Made by a program: the position numbers and the translations under genes. From positions 62,001 to 126,000 of the forward strand of contig UQMJ01000002.1 in the NCBI GenBank assembly GCA_900542035.1: a DNA stretch of 64,000 bases, in the 5' to 3' direction. Origin of the DNA: an uncultured Clostridium sp. (GTDB lineage Bacteria; Bacillota; Clostridia; Lachnospirales; Lachnospiraceae). Within the stretch, counting starts at the first letter, position 1; every line of letters starts with the position of its first letter. The notes under the pieces are model-generated. The model ran no database searches. It was not told the origin of the DNA and saw only the letters and a program-made list of their open reading frames with translations. Shown here in pieces: positions 9,129 to 17,475 of the stretch.

Positions 9129-9201
9129 AGCTGCTGACGGGAATCGGACCCGTGACCTCCGCACTACCAATGCGACGCTCTACCGACTGAGCCACAGCAG
9201 C
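9129..9201 (-). tRNA. tRNA-Thr (anticodon GGU)
   Basis: The reverse complement folds into a full cloverleaf: acceptor GCTGCTG/CAGCAGC, D arm around GCTCAGTCGGTAGAGC, anticodon stem TCGCA/TGCGG (with one U-G pair) carrying loop TTGGTAG, and a T arm ACGGG-TCCGATT-CCCGT. The anticodon is GGT, reading ACC and ACU. The discriminator is U and CCA is not encoded. It is a single-gene transcript with its own promoter and terminators. Confidence 0.95.
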
Positions 9202-9248
9202 ATCTTTTATTTTCAGCTCTCAGTGCTTAGCACCCTCAAGCCTCAGTT

Positions 9249-9277
9249 ATAATAACACGTATTTTCTCATTTGTCAA
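9249..9277 (-). promoter_or_regulatory. Promoter of tRNA-Thr
   Basis: A perfect TTGACA -35 and TATTAT -10 are spaced by 17 bp on the minus strand. The -10 is about 48 bases before the tRNA 5' end. Confidence 0.85.
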
Positions 9278-9337
9278 CAAAATTCGAAAAATTTTTATTA
9301 TTTTTTTAAAGACCTTTTGAGACACTTTTTTATGGCT

Positions 9338-9367
9338 GTTCCCATCTACTTTTCAGGGAACTTTTTT
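9338..9367 (+). terminator. Terminator-like hairpin upstream of the DUF4397 gene
   Basis: GTTCCC and GGGAAC pair around a 12-base loop and are followed by six T on the plus strand. No plus-strand gene lies upstream within this window that would need it, so it may act as an attenuator in the leader of the gene starting at 9412. The stem is short. Confidence 0.5.
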
Positions 9368-9411
9368 CCATTTCCCGCATACCATAAATAAAAAGAACTT
9401 TGGAGGTTTCC

Positions 9412-10116
9412 ATGACTGAACCATCCGCTTTGATCCCTCCTGTCCTTCAGGCCGTCCATATCCGGTTTCTCAATGCCTCTACCGCTCCTTTTCCCATTGA
9501 CGTATTAATCGATGGAATGGAACATCTGCAAAACAGTTCGTTTGGAACCGTTTCCCAGTACATCCCCATGGCAGATGGTTTTCATAAAATCGCAGTAAGG
9601 AGCCGCGCTGGTTTGAGGCCAGTCCTCTTCCAGGGAGTTTTTCCTTTTCCTGCCGGACAAAAAATCACGTTTTCCATAGCTGATTCTCCTTCTGGTTCCA
9701 TTACCATTATTCCCGTTTCTAATGCAGGCTGTTTTCATTGTCCTGCTCGGTGCGGCTGCTACCGGATAGCAAATATGACCTTTTCCGGTTCTTCCTATGA
9801 CATCCGGACTCCATCTGGCGAACGCGTCTTCTGCTCCATTTCATTTGGACAGTCTGCGCCCTATAAACCAGTTTCAGCAGGATCTTATCTCTTTTTTACT
9901 GCAGCTCCTTCTGGATGTTCTCCGGTACGGGATCTTCCCATTATTCTTCAAAGTTTTCTCGCCGGTTCTCCCAAACCAGATAACGTTCTTTCTGAAATTC
10001 CGGTAGAAATAGAAGCCGGAATGAATTACACCACGTATCTCATCGGAAACACCTGGTCTTCTTTCCGGCTTCAATCCATTACTATCAAAGATGACTTAGA
10101 AAAAGAAACTCTTTAA
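9412..10116 (+). CDS. DUF4397 domain protein
   Basis: This 234-aa protein opens with the typical DUF4397 pattern, IRFLNASTAPFPIDVLIDG, seen in beta-sandwich proteins of unknown role. A second half carrying SAGSYLFFTAAP looks like a further repeat of the same kind. There is no signal peptide or membrane helix, so it is predicted to stay in the cytoplasm or be deposited on a surface such as the spore; that is a guess. The ATG at 9412 has GGAGG 6 bases upstream and is preferred over an in-frame TTG at 9400. A Cys-rich patch (CFHCPARCGC) near residue 110 is notable. It converges on the lactate dehydrogenase gene with a gap of only 5 bases. Confidence 0.75.
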   Translation: MTEPSALIPPVLQAVHIRFLNASTAPFPIDVLIDGMEHLQNSSFGTVSQYIPMADGFHKIAVRSRAGLRPVLFQGVFPFPAGQKITFSIADSPSGSITIIPVSNAGCFHCPARCGCYRIANMTFSGSSYDIRTPSGERVFCSISFGQSAPYKPVSAGSYLFFTAAPSGCSPVRDLPIILQSFLAGSPKPDNVLSEIPVEIEAGMNYTTYLIGNTWSSFRLQSITIKDDLEKETL

Positions 10117-10121
10117 AAGCT

Positions 10122-11081
10122 TTAGAAAATGCCTTCATAGCTTTCCCGCAGGGTATTGCAGGACTGAGCCAGCTTCTCCTTTTCTTCGTCTGTCAGGGAC
10201 AGAGTCAGTACTTTCTGAATACCATTTTGATTAATGATGCATGGAACGCCAATAAATACATCTTTCTGTCCGTACTCTCCGCGAAGCATTGCAGAAACGG
10301 TAAGAACGCTGTGCTCGTCTCCCAAAATCGCTTTGGTAATCCGAGTCATTGCCATACCAATTCCATAATAAGTTGCCTTCTTCGCTTCAATAATCCGGTA
10401 AGCGGCTTCCCGCACTTCTTTTTCAATCTCTTCCAGATGCTGGCAGTAGGAATCTTCGGAATCGGTCCGTTTTTCTTCGCCGCACAGGGTCAGAATAGGC
10501 TTCGTTGCCAGCATTGCCTGGCTCCAGGGTACAAATTCACTGTCGCCATGCTCGCCAATTACGTATGCATGAATATTTCTTGGATCTGCCTCCAGGTATT
10601 CCCCAAGCAAATATCTTAATCTGGCAGTATCCAGCGCCGTTCCCGTTCCCAGTACTCTTCTTGGATTAAAACCAGACAGTTCGCAGGTAATTCTGGTCAT
10701 AATATCCACCGGATTGGTCGCTACTAAAAAAATCCCATTAAATCCGGACTCCGTTACCGGATCGATAATGGATCGAAATACCTCTGCATTGCGTTTCAGA
10801 AGATCCAGACGGGTTTCCCCTGGTTTCTGAGCCACTCCGGCACAGATCACAACAATGTCCGCATCCTGGCAGTCTCCATACTCTCCTGCATAAATTTTCA
10901 TATTAGAACCAGCAAAGGCCAGGCCATGATTCAAATCCATAGCCTCGCCTTCTGCCTTCTTTTTATTCACATCAATTAAAACCAGTTCATCGCACACGGT
11001 CTGGTTCAATAAGCAGTATGCATAGCTCATTCCTACCATTCCAGTTCCTACCAATACAACTTTTCTTTTATCAGCTTTCAT
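10122..11081 (-). CDS. ldh: L-lactate dehydrogenase
   Basis: This 319-aa NAD-dependent enzyme interconverts pyruvate and L-lactate in fermentation. The Rossmann motif GTGMVGMSYA lies near residues 12-21, the substrate-specificity loop reads AQKPGETR with Gln as expected for lactate rather than malate dehydrogenase, and the catalytic His (about 178) is in VIGEHGDSE. The second ATG at 11081 is taken as start because AAGGAG stands 6 bases before it; the first ATG abuts that sequence. It is the last gene of the housekeeping row and follows rlmB by 26 bases. It ends 5 bases from the convergent DUF4397 gene with no obvious terminator between. Confidence 0.93.
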   Translation of the reverse strand: MKADKRKVVLVGTGMVGMSYAYCLLNQTVCDELVLIDVNKKKAEGEAMDLNHGLAFAGSNMKIYAGEYGDCQDADIVVICAGVAQKPGETRLDLLKRNAEVFRSIIDPVTESGFNGIFLVATNPVDIMTRITCELSGFNPRRVLGTGTALDTARLRYLLGEYLEADPRNIHAYVIGEHGDSEFVPWSQAMLATKPILTLCGEEKRTDSEDSYCQHLEEIEKEVREAAYRIIEAKKATYYGIGMAMTRITKAILGDEHSVLTVSAMLRGEYGQKDVFIGVPCIINQNGIQKVLTLSLTDEEKEKLAQSCNTLRESYEGIF

Positions 11082-11107
11082 AGGCATCTCCTTTCACATC
11101 ATTCCTG

Positions 11108-11854
11108 TTATTTTGCATCCAGTCTCTGACGTACAATCTCGTAAGCCAGGACGCCTGCGGCTACGGAAGCATTTAAAGAGTCAATATCTCCTTTCATCGG
11201 AATGGAAGCAACCATGTCGCAGGTCTCTTTGACCAGTTTTCCCACTCCCTCGCCTTCATTGCCAATTACCAGTCCGATAGGACCTTTTAAATTCAGGCGG
11301 TACATACTTTCTCCACCCATATCTGCGCAGACAAACCACAGCCCTTTTTTCTTTAGTTCTTCCATAGTTGCTGCCAGATTGGTCACTTTTGCTACCGGAG
11401 TGTAATTTAACGCTCCTGCAGAAGTTTTGGCAACGGTTGCCGTAAGCCCTACAGCCCGACGTTTTGGAATAATCACGCCATGGGCTCCCGCCAGATTTGC
11501 CGTCCGGATAATGGCTCCCAGATTATGGGGATCTTCAATTCCATCCAGCAAAAACAAGAACGGCGGCTCGCCCTTCTCCTCTGCCAGTTTCAGCATATCT
11601 TCCACCTGCGCGTATTCGTAAGCTGCCGCATAGGCAATCACACCCTGGTGTTTGCCTGTTTCTGACATCTGATCCAGACGCTCCTTAGTCACATAGGTCA
11701 CAATGGTATCGTGTTTTCTTGCCTCTCTGGTAATGGAACGTACCGGTCCGTCCTGGCATCCGTCCAGCACAAACAGCTTGTCAATCGTTTTTCCTGAACG
11801 GAATGCTTCCATTACCGCATTGCGGCCTTCTATGGTCAATTCTTCATATCTCAT
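11108..11854 (-). CDS. rlmB: 23S rRNA (guanosine-2'-O-)-methyltransferase RlmB
   Basis: This 248-aa SpoU-family enzyme methylates the ribose of a 23S rRNA guanosine using S-adenosylmethionine. The SpoU knot motifs are present: DPHNLGAIIRTANLAGAHG (motif 1), IGLVIGNEGEGVG (motif 2) and IPMKGDIDSLNASVAAGVL (motif 3). An N-terminal substrate-binding domain beginning EGRNAVMEAFRSG distinguishes RlmB from short SpoU proteins. It overlaps mrnC by 4 bases (ATGA), so coupled translation is likely. The order cysS-mrnC-rlmB is widespread in Firmicutes. Confidence 0.95.
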   Translation of the reverse strand: MRYEELTIEGRNAVMEAFRSGKTIDKLFVLDGCQDGPVRSITREARKHDTIVTYVTKERLDQMSETGKHQGVIAYAAAYEYAQVEDMLKLAEEKGEPPFLFLLDGIEDPHNLGAIIRTANLAGAHGVIIPKRRAVGLTATVAKTSAGALNYTPVAKVTNLAATMEELKKKGLWFVCADMGGESMYRLNLKGPIGLVIGNEGEGVGKLVKETCDMVASIPMKGDIDSLNASVAAGVLAYEIVRQRLDAK

Positions 11855-12291
11855 GGTAATTCTCCAATCTCTTTCAGTCCTATAACGGTCAATTCTGTCA
11901 TTCTTTCGAAACGTTCGGAAAGAAACAGCCAGCCCATCAGGGCTTCAAATCCGGTAGCCATGCGGTAATCTGTCATCGTAGCGTTTTTCGCAACCGTTAC
12001 AGACCTGGCGTTCCGTCCCCGTTTAAATACCGCATTTTCTTCTTCAGTCAGATGGGGTCTCAATATCTTAATCAGGTTTGCCTGGGCTTCTGCCTTTACC
12101 AGGCTGGAACTTTTCTTGTGAAGCTTGTTGACCTGCATATTTCCGTGATTTACGATCATGGTCCGGATCATCAGCTCATAAACCGCATCTCCGATATATG
12201 CAAGCACCAGAGGCGAATACATTCCTGCATCCGCCTGTTTTAGTCCGAACTGTTCTTTATAAAATGCAAGAAAATTTACGCTCTCTTCCAT
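11851..12291 (-). CDS. mrnC: Mini-ribonuclease III
   Basis: This 146-aa RNase III-like nuclease lacks the double-stranded RNA binding domain and matures the ends of 23S rRNA precursors in Firmicutes. The catalytic signature is seen in [14 protein letters not shown], followed by the helix with [15 protein letters not shown]. It overlaps the end of cysS by 16 bases and the start of rlmB by 4, the standard gene order for this family. Confidence 0.95.
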   Translation of the reverse strand: MEESVNFLAFYKEQFGLKQADAGMYSPLVLAYIGDAVYELMIRTMIVNHGNMQVNKLHKKSSSLVKAEAQANLIKILRPHLTEEENAVFKRGRNARSVTVAKNATMTDYRMATGFEALMGWLFLSERFERMTELTVIGLKEIGELP

Positions 12292-13685
12292 TTTACGCCC
12301 TCTCTGGTATCCTCTAAGACAATGCCCATTTCCAAAAGTTTTCCGCGGATTTCATCAGCCAGCGCAAAATTTTTCTCTTTTCTGGCCTGCTGACGGGCGG
12401 CAATCATCTCTTCCACCTGGCTGTCTAATACTTCTTCTTTTTTCTCTGTAATAATGCCCAGAACGTCGCAGAGGCGGTCAATCTCTGTCCGAAGCGCAGA
12501 TAAAAATCCCCTGCTGCTGTCCCTGTCTGCATTAGTATTGGCTAATTTTACCATTTCAAACAATGCAGAGATAGCGTCCGCTGTATTAAAATCGTCTTCC
12601 ATAGCGGTCTCATACTTAACGGTCAGCGCTTTCATGCTCTCCAAAGCTTCCTGTTCGGCTGCATCCAGCTCTTTTTCTTCTGCTTTTGCTTCTAATTCAC
12701 GCAGTTTTTCCGTACAGGTCAAGATACGATCCAGGCCGTTTTTAGAAGCTTCCATCAAATCTGCGCTGAAATTCAGCGGACTTCTGTAATGGGCGCTCAG
12801 CATGAAAAACCGAAGAACCTGCAGGTCGTACTTTTCGCTGATTTCCCGTACAGTAAAGAAATTTCCTAATGATTTGGACATTTTTTTATTGTCAATGTTT
12901 AAAAATGCATTGTGCATCCAATATGTGGCAAACGGCTTTCCATTGGCAGCCTCACTCTGGGCAATTTCGTTTTCATGGTGAGGGAAGATCAAATCTTCGC
13001 CGCCGGCATGAATATCAATCTGATCTCCTAAATACTTTTTAGACATTACCGAGCATTCAATATGCCAGCCTGGACGGCCCTCGCACCACGGAGACTCCCA
13101 GAAAGGTTCTCCTTCTTTTTTCGGCTTCCATAAAACAAAATCCGCAGGGTCTTCTTTTCCTTCTTCACCGGTTACTTTTATCTCACGGAAACCGGACTGG
13201 AGATCTTCCAGGTTTTTATGGGACAATTTTCCATAATCTTTAAAAGACTTGGTGCGGAAATACACAGTACCGTCAGCAGCCGCGTAGGCATGGCCCTTGT
13301 CGATTAGGGTCTGAATCATATCCAGCATTCCGCAGATTTCCTGGGTTGCTAATGGATGAGTAGTAGCCGGCTTAACATTCATATCCGCCATGTCTTTTTT
13401 ACACTCTTTAATATACCGCTCTGAAATGGTCTGGGCATCCACGCCCTCTTCAATGGCTTTTTTAATAATCTTGTCATCCACGTCAGTAAAGTTGGACACA
13501 AAATTCACTTCATATCCTTTATATTCAAAATAGCGGCGGACCGTATCAAATACGATCATCGGCCGCGCATTTCCAATGTGGATAAAATTGTAAACCGTAG
13601 GGCCGCAGACATACATCTTTACTTTGCCTGGCTCTAACGGCACAAACTCTTCTTTTTGTCTGGTTAATGTATTAAAAATTTTCAT
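12276..13685 (-). CDS. cysS: Cysteine--tRNA ligase
   Basis: This 469-aa class I aminoacyl-tRNA synthetase charges tRNA-Cys. The HIGH motif is at residues 36-39 (FIHIGNARP) and KMSKS at 268-272. Zinc ligands are evident as Cys27 in VCGPTVYN, Cys211 in the IECSVMS segment and the HHENE segment near 236-240. The C-terminal helical domain is complete. It lies 52 bases after ispF, too close for a T-box leader, so it is transcribed from upstream. Confidence 0.97.
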   Translation of the reverse strand: MKIFNTLTRQKEEFVPLEPGKVKMYVCGPTVYNFIHIGNARPMIVFDTVRRYFEYKGYEVNFVSNFTDVDDKIIKKAIEEGVDAQTISERYIKECKKDMADMNVKPATTHPLATQEICGMLDMIQTLIDKGHAYAAADGTVYFRTKSFKDYGKLSHKNLEDLQSGFREIKVTGEEGKEDPADFVLWKPKKEGEPFWESPWCEGRPGWHIECSVMSKKYLGDQIDIHAGGEDLIFPHHENEIAQSEAANGKPFATYWMHNAFLNIDNKKMSKSLGNFFTVREISEKYDLQVLRFFMLSAHYRSPLNFSADLMEASKNGLDRILTCTEKLRELEAKAEEKELDAAEQEALESMKALTVKYETAMEDDFNTADAISALFEMVKLANTNADRDSSRGFLSALRTEIDRLCDVLGIITEKKEEVLDSQVEEMIAARQQARKEKNFALADEIRGKLLEMGIVLEDTREGVKWKRA

Positions 13686-13737
13686 ACTGTTTTCTATCCT
13701 CCCGCTTGATAGTTCCTACATACGGATGCAGAATCTG

Positions 13738-14283
13738 TTAATTATGGCAGCCAGGACACCCGCCGCATCCGGCTTCCGTTCCCGCTACGGTATCATCATA
13801 GCAGTAATTTGCCACTTCCGTCAATAAGGTAATTGCCTGGGAAGAAATCCCTTCCCCGCTTCCGGTAAATCCCAGTCCTTCTTCTGTCGTTGCCTTAATG
13901 CTGACCTGTCCGATATTCAGATGCAGCGCTTCTGCAATATTGGCCGCCATCTGCGGACGGTAAGGCGCCAGTTTAGGTCTCTGGCAGATAATAGTCGCGT
14001 CAATATTTTCAATAAGATAGTGATTTTCGTCCAGCAAGGCGCCTATGTGCTTTAGCAGCTCAATGCTGGAAATTCCTTTGTATCTTGGATCCGTATCTGG
14101 AAAATGCTGTCCGATGTCTCCTAATGCGGCTGCTCCTAAAAGGGCGTCCATAATGGCATGAACCAGAACGTCTGCATCAGAATGTCCCAGAAGTCCTTTT
14201 TCATAGGGAATGGTCACGCCGCCCAGAATCAAATCCCTGCCTTCTACCAATTTATGCACATCGTATCCCTGTCCGATTCTCAT
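13738..14283 (-). CDS. ispF: 2-C-methyl-D-erythritol 2,4-cyclodiphosphate synthase
   Basis: IspF closes the cyclodiphosphate ring in the non-mevalonate isoprenoid pathway. Metal ligands are visible in GYDVHKL (Asp8, His10) and in the [13 protein letters not shown] motif, and the conserved [15 protein letters not shown] block near the C-terminal part is present. At 181 aa it is about 20 residues longer than usual, because a tail ending CGGCPGCHN follows the normal end. That Cys-rich tail might bind metal but has no known role here. The start at 14283 begins at [10 protein letters not shown]. It sits 17 bases after the lipid kinase gene. Confidence 0.95.
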   Translation of the reverse strand: MRIGQGYDVHKLVEGRDLILGGVTIPYEKGLLGHSDADVLVHAIMDALLGAAALGDIGQHFPDTDPRYKGISSIELLKHIGALLDENHYLIENIDATIICQRPKLAPYRPQMAANIAEALHLNIGQVSIKATTEEGLGFTGSGEGISSQAITLLTEVANYCYDDTVAGTEAGCGGCPGCHN

Positions 14284-14300
14284 AGTTTCTTCCTCTTTCT

Positions 14301-15227
14301 TTACACGATTACCCGTAATTTTTTCTCGATGCACTGAACCTGTATATCATCCTGGCAAAGGCAGCTTTCTCCATCTGCATGAACTGCCATAGGACGATCC
14401 ACATGGATCCTTGCTTCCCTGCATTCATAGGTTTTTAAACCTTTTCTCAAATTTTTCTGTCCCAGATATGCAGACAGAACCACAGGAATCAGATTCTTTT
14501 TTTCTTTAAAGCTTGCTACGCAGATGGTCAGAAGACCATCTGAAGGATCTGCCTTGGGAGCGAATTTAAATCCGCCTCCTTCATATGGATGAATATGTGC
14601 AGATATAAAATAAATATGATTAAATTCTACTTTTTTTACTCCATCCAGCACCAGATAACCTTTTGACGGTTTTGCCAGAATCAGTTGCTTGAGTCCGATA
14701 AAAATATATGCCAGACGGCCGACATGGATTTTATTAAAAATCTTCTTACTTTTTGCATACAGCACATTATGGCAGACCTCTGCGTCCATTCCAATCCCCG
14801 CGCTGACGCAGAACCGTCTGTGGCTGATAATGTCATCTCCGTAAGAAACTACCCCGTAATCCAATTGTTTATGGTATTTTGGATAAAGAATCTTTTTTAA
14901 ACATTTCTTCGGGCTTTTGGGCAGCCGGAGACTTCTGGCCAAATCATTTCCGGAACCTGCCGGAACATAGCCAAATGTAACGGGACCGCAAAAGCATAAT
15001 CCGTCCAGGATCTCATTTACCGTTCCGTCTCCTCCTACTGCGACAATAATTCTGGGTTCCTTAATCCCTTCTGTAAGTTCCCTTGCAAAAGTTCTGGCGT
15101 CCCCAGGCTTTTCCGTTTTGTAACATTCATATTCAATCTGCCAGGCATTCAGCAATTTTTCCAGTTTCCCCCATACCTGTTCTCCCTTTCCGCCTTTCGA
15201 TCGGGGGTTCACAATGAAATAATGCAT
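14301..15227 (-). CDS. Diacylglycerol/lipid kinase family protein
   Basis: This 308-aa protein is of the DagK/YegS/BmrU family, which phosphorylates diacylglycerol or related lipids at the membrane. The ATP-binding motif [10 protein letters not shown] is at residues 64-73, and the second signature [11 protein letters not shown] follows. The first residues [15 protein letters not shown] are the usual start of the family. The ATG at 15227 has AGGAGG 6 bases upstream. It is the first gene of the minus-strand row that runs through ispF, cysS, mrnC, rlmB and ldh. Confidence 0.9.
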   Translation of the reverse strand: MHYFIVNPRSKGGKGEQVWGKLEKLLNAWQIEYECYKTEKPGDARTFARELTEGIKEPRIIVAVGGDGTVNEILDGLCFCGPVTFGYVPAGSGNDLARSLRLPKSPKKCLKKILYPKYHKQLDYGVVSYGDDIISHRRFCVSAGIGMDAEVCHNVLYAKSKKIFNKIHVGRLAYIFIGLKQLILAKPSKGYLVLDGVKKVEFNHIYFISAHIHPYEGGGFKFAPKADPSDGLLTICVASFKEKKNLIPVVLSAYLGQKNLRKGLKTYECREARIHVDRPMAVHADGESCLCQDDIQVQCIEKKLRVIV

Positions 15228-15406
15228 GGAAAACCTCCTGTTATTGTAAATCTGGAGTTTTATATACTTTTTTATTATAGCATAAAACCCTCTGAAAGAT
15301 AATAAAAGATTCATAAATTATAGACCTTCCGGCTGCTCGAACAAGCATGGAAAAAGACCAGGAAAACTCCTTAAAAATTTTCTTCAAAAAAATTGTAGAA
15401 AAAGTA

Positions 15407-15435
15407 TTGACAATTTGGACAATATGGATTATACT
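15407..15435 (+). promoter_or_regulatory. Promoter of the tRNA-Val/tRNA-Met unit
   Basis: A perfect TTGACA, a 17-bp spacer and TATACT lie 33 bases before tRNA-Val. This near-consensus structure is typical of stable RNA genes. Confidence 0.92.
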
Positions 15436-15467
15436 AACCAAGCAGTCGCAAGTAAGCGATACGATAT

Positions 15468-15540
15468 GGGGTCTTAGCTCAGCTGGGAGAGCATCTGCCT
15501 TACAAGCAGAGGGTCACAGGTTCGAGCCCTGTAGGCCCCA
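15468..15540 (+). tRNA. tRNA-Val (anticodon UAC)
   Basis: A complete cloverleaf is seen: acceptor GGGGTCT/AGGCCCC, D arm GCTC-AGCTGGGA-GAGC, anticodon arm CTGCC-TTACAA-GCAG with anticodon TAC, and T arm CACAG-GTTCGAG-CCTGT. The discriminator is A, and CCA is not encoded. tRNA-Met follows 17 bases later. Confidence 0.95.
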
Positions 15541-15557
15541 TAGATTTAAGTGAATAT

Positions 15558-15631
15558 GGCGGAATAGCTCAGTTGGCTAGAGCACACGGTTCATACCCGT
15601 GGTGTCGAGAGTTCGAATCTCCCTTCCGCTA
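15558..15631 (+). tRNA. tRNA-Met (anticodon CAU, probably elongator)
   Basis: The acceptor GGCGGAA pairs with TTCCGCT with a G-U first pair, the D arm is GCTCAGTTGGCTAGAGC, and the anticodon arm CACGG-TTCATAC-CCGTG carries CAT. The start lacks the unpaired first base and GGG/CCC anticodon stem of initiators, so elongator Met is favoured. A lysidine-modified Ile tRNA is a less likely alternative. CCA is not encoded. Confidence 0.9.
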
Positions 15632-15634
15632 CTT

Positions 15635-15664
15635 AAAAGCCCTTGATTTTCAAGGGCTTTTTTG
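15635..15664 (+). terminator. Terminator of the tRNA unit
   Basis: AAAAGCCCTTGA and TCAAGGGCTTTTTT form a 12-bp hairpin ending in a T run 4 bases after tRNA-Met. Confidence 0.92.
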
Positions 15665-15671
15665 TTTTTGG

Positions 15672-15705
15672 TTTGAGTACCTCAAATCGCTATCCTGCAC
15701 TCTGC
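15672..15705. repeat. 34-bp direct repeat, left copy
   Basis: These 34 bases are identical to 17476-17509 in the same orientation. The repeat begins with the near-palindrome TTTGAGTACCTCAAA (6-bp arms, TAC centre). This copy lies 8 bases past the tRNA terminator. The bases flanking the two copies differ on both sides, so the repeat length is exact. Confidence 0.9.
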
Positions 15706-15911
15706 AATTCTATTTTCATTAACCAGCGCATTTTCAAAAAGTTGTGCTGTCTCCTGTTTTCCCATCCGATTGTAGCAATAGTTGGAAATTCCGGTCGTTG
15801 AATCAAAATATAATTAGTACCCAGCAGCTTTTCAGTTCTCTGGTTGCCATTGTACTCATACCACGGTCGGCTTTCCGCCAAAATTGTCCCTTTCAGGAAT
15901 ACCTGTTCCCA
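15690..15911 (-). pseudogene. Broken gene remnant inside the islet
   Basis: A minus-strand frame without an early start codon reads from about 15911 to a TAG at 15690 and looks protein-like (for example WYEYNGNQRTEKLLGTNYIL). Partway through, a different frame takes over with MGKQETAQLFENALVNENR and runs to a stop within the 34-bp repeat. The most economical reading is one gene with a frameshift and a lost start. I do not recognise the family. Its last codons lie in the left repeat copy and read AECRIAI, the same as the end of dsdA. Confidence 0.35.
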
Positions 15912-15953
15912 ATTGAATTAGATTTTCATTTTCGAATCTCCTTTAAAAACAAA

Positions 15954-15993
15954 AAATAGGCCATTCCAAGAAACCTCTGGAAAAGCCTATTTA
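15954..15993. terminator. Bidirectional hairpin inside the islet
   Basis: AAATAGGC and GCCTATTT flank an inner TTCCA/TGGAA pair, giving a bulged stem with A and T tracts on the two sides. It could end transcription in either direction. The AT-rich stretch from here to 16225 shows no convincing gene. Confidence 0.5.
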
Positions 15994-16224
15994 TTCAATA
16001 TTTACAAATCCTAAAAATCCTTTCTGTTAAAATGTTAAAAAATATGATGATTTGCATGGCGAAGACATTTTTGATCGTTGTCCTTGTTCAATTCAGTACG
16101 CCGTCAACATATAACTGTCAAACCTATAATAACAGTTCCTGCACAAAGAATAAATTTCTTTGGTATAAAAATATGTTACAAAAATCTTCTGGAAGCAAAT
16201 GTAAAAATATAAAATCCTATAAAA

Positions 16225-16392
16225 TCATAAGTTTTTTGTTTCACTAAAAAGTTCCTTTTTGGAAAGATAGTCCTTTAATATCAAATTTATAAATTGAGAG
16301 AAAGAGCGATCATCATTATCTGCTAGCTCTCTGATTGTTTCTACAACGGTAGAATCCAAAGTAATACTTACTTTTGTTTTTAAAGGTTTCAT
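16225..16392 (-). CDS. Ribbon-helix-helix DNA-binding protein
   Basis: This 55-aa protein shows the CopG/Arc pattern: a beta strand KTKVSITLDSTVVETIRELA followed by two helices with RSFSQFINLILKDYL. Such proteins are dimeric repressors that bind short direct or inverted repeats. The start at 16392 follows AAGGAG by 10 bases. It is divergent from the secreted protein gene at 16506, and the 114 bases between contain 10-bp-phased repeats that could be its operator. It might equally be an antitoxin-type regulator, but no toxin-like partner is seen. Confidence 0.75.
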   Translation of the reverse strand: MKPLKTKVSITLDSTVVETIRELADNDDRSFSQFINLILKDYLSKKELFSETKNL

Positions 16393-16440
16393 ATTTAAGC
16401 AACTCCTTTTACTACAATATATCATTTTGTCATACTCAAT

Positions 16441-16480
16441 ATTGACAAGTAAGATAAAGTAGGATAAAGTAAGATTATAT
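16441..16480. promoter_or_regulatory. Promoter with 10-bp phased repeats (putative RHH operator)
   Basis: TTGACA at 16442 leads into consecutive ten-base units ATTGACAAGT, AAGATAAAGT, AGGATAAAGT and AAGATTATAT. The middle two differ by one base and recur exactly once per helical turn, as ribbon-helix-helix proteins prefer. A -10-like TAAAGT falls 17 bases after the TTGACA. The element therefore overlaps the promoter for the secreted protein gene. Binding is inferred. Confidence 0.6.
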
Positions 16481-16505
16481 ATAAAACCATTAGGAGGACA
16501 AGAGT

Positions 16506-17312
16506 ATGAAAATAGTAAAATTAGTAGTAGTCACAGCAGTATTAACTTCTGTTATGGCAACAAGTGCATTTGCCGGAACATGGCAGGCAGGAACCGGAGA
16601 AAATCAAGGAAAATGGTGGTATGACAATGGCAATGGCTCTTATGCTAACAATGGCTGGCAGTGGATTGATGGAAATGGAGACGGAACAGCAGAATGCTAT
16701 TATTTTGATAATGATGGATGGCTGTTGACTAATACTACTACGCCGGATGGGTACACCGTAAATGCAGACGGGGCATGGGTAGAAAATAGCAATATACAGA
16801 CAAAAGCAGTAGCTTCTAATGGCTTGGAGTCTGCGTTAGGAAGTAATAACAGCACGATTTTATCGGATGGGTATTATCAATATTATACAACGGATATATT
16901 TGACGAAAATACTCAGATTGTGATTTCATATGGCAGTGTTTTTGATGGAACAACGGAGTCTTATGACAATATATTGTTAAAGGATCGTTCTCCTTATGGA
17001 TTGCGGGCAGCTAACTTTGCCTCGTATATTAGGATTGGTCATAGCACTGACGATTCCTTTACAATGTATTTTGAGGAAGATCCGAAATATGCAGAATATT
17101 TTAATGAAGAAATAGCAGAGAGGTATGAATACAAAAAAGATGGAGACAAGTGGCGTCCCGTTGGTGGCGAAGCGGAACCGGATTTTTATTGGATCGTAGA
17201 GAATGCTGAAACATTTAAGTGGTATAATACCTATAAGCCGATTGATCCGGAAACAGGGGAATGGACGGGGAATGTTTATACGGAAATTATTACCTATAAA
17301 AAAATTCAATAA
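16506..17312 (+). CDS. Secreted protein with cell-wall-binding repeats
   Basis: This 268-aa protein has a signal peptide with predicted cleavage after AFA (residue 23). Residues 24-100 contain aromatic and glycine-rich repeats of the choline/cell-wall-binding type, such as NGWQWIDGNGDGTAECYYFD, including a short Asp/Asn-rich loop. The C-terminal 160 residues do not resemble a known catalytic domain to me. AGGAGG precedes the ATG. It is the main cargo of a 1.8-kb islet flanked by a 34-bp repeat, has a more AT-rich codon use than its neighbours and is probably acquired. A role at the cell surface is likely; the target is unknown. Confidence 0.8.
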   Translation: MKIVKLVVVTAVLTSVMATSAFAGTWQAGTGENQGKWWYDNGNGSYANNGWQWIDGNGDGTAECYYFDNDGWLLTNTTTPDGYTVNADGAWVENSNIQTKAVASNGLESALGSNNSTILSDGYYQYYTTDIFDENTQIVISYGSVFDGTTESYDNILLKDRSPYGLRAANFASYIRIGHSTDDSFTMYFEEDPKYAEYFNEEIAERYEYKKDGDKWRPVGGEAEPDFYWIVENAETFKWYNTYKPIDPETGEWTGNVYTEIITYKKIQ

Positions 17313-17323
17313 GTAGTAGTCAA

Positions 17324-17360
17324 GAGGTTGATGGACACAAGCGTCTATCAACCTCGTTTT
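17324..17360 (+). terminator. Terminator of the secreted protein gene
   Basis: GAGGTTGATGGAC and GTCTATCAACCTC pair over 13 bp with one G-U and are followed by GTTTT. It starts 11 bases after the stop codon. Confidence 0.85.
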
Positions 17361-17388
17361 AGTATTATAAGTTATTCTCAGCTATGCA

Positions 17389-17445
17389 AAAAATCTGTTA
17401 AGAACAAAGCTTTCGTTTGTAATCACAAATTCTTGACAGATTTTT
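17389..17445. terminator. Bidirectional terminator at the islet edge
   Basis: A 16-bp stem (AAAAATCTGTTAAGAA with its complement, one G-U) encloses a smaller ACAAA/TTTGT hairpin. A and T tracts at both ends would allow termination both for the plus-strand islet gene and for dsdA coming the other way. Confidence 0.75.
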
Positions 17446-17475
17446 CTTCTAATCCACTCGATATTGCGAAATAGA

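Noticed and set aside
8967..9170. Minus-strand 67-codon frame across tRNA-Thr
   Set aside because: It runs through the tRNA and both terminators and has no ribosome binding site; it is a by-product of RNA gene sequence.
13686..13737. T-box leader for cysS
   Set aside because: The gap between ispF and cysS is only 52 bases and has no specifier hairpin or terminator.
15347..15553. Plus-strand 68-codon frame ending near tRNA-Val
   Set aside because: It covers the tRNA promoter and the tRNA itself.
16225..17312. Toxin-antitoxin pair (RHH antitoxin plus neighbour)
   Set aside because: The neighbour has a signal peptide and cell-wall-binding repeats, lies divergently and is far larger than usual toxins.
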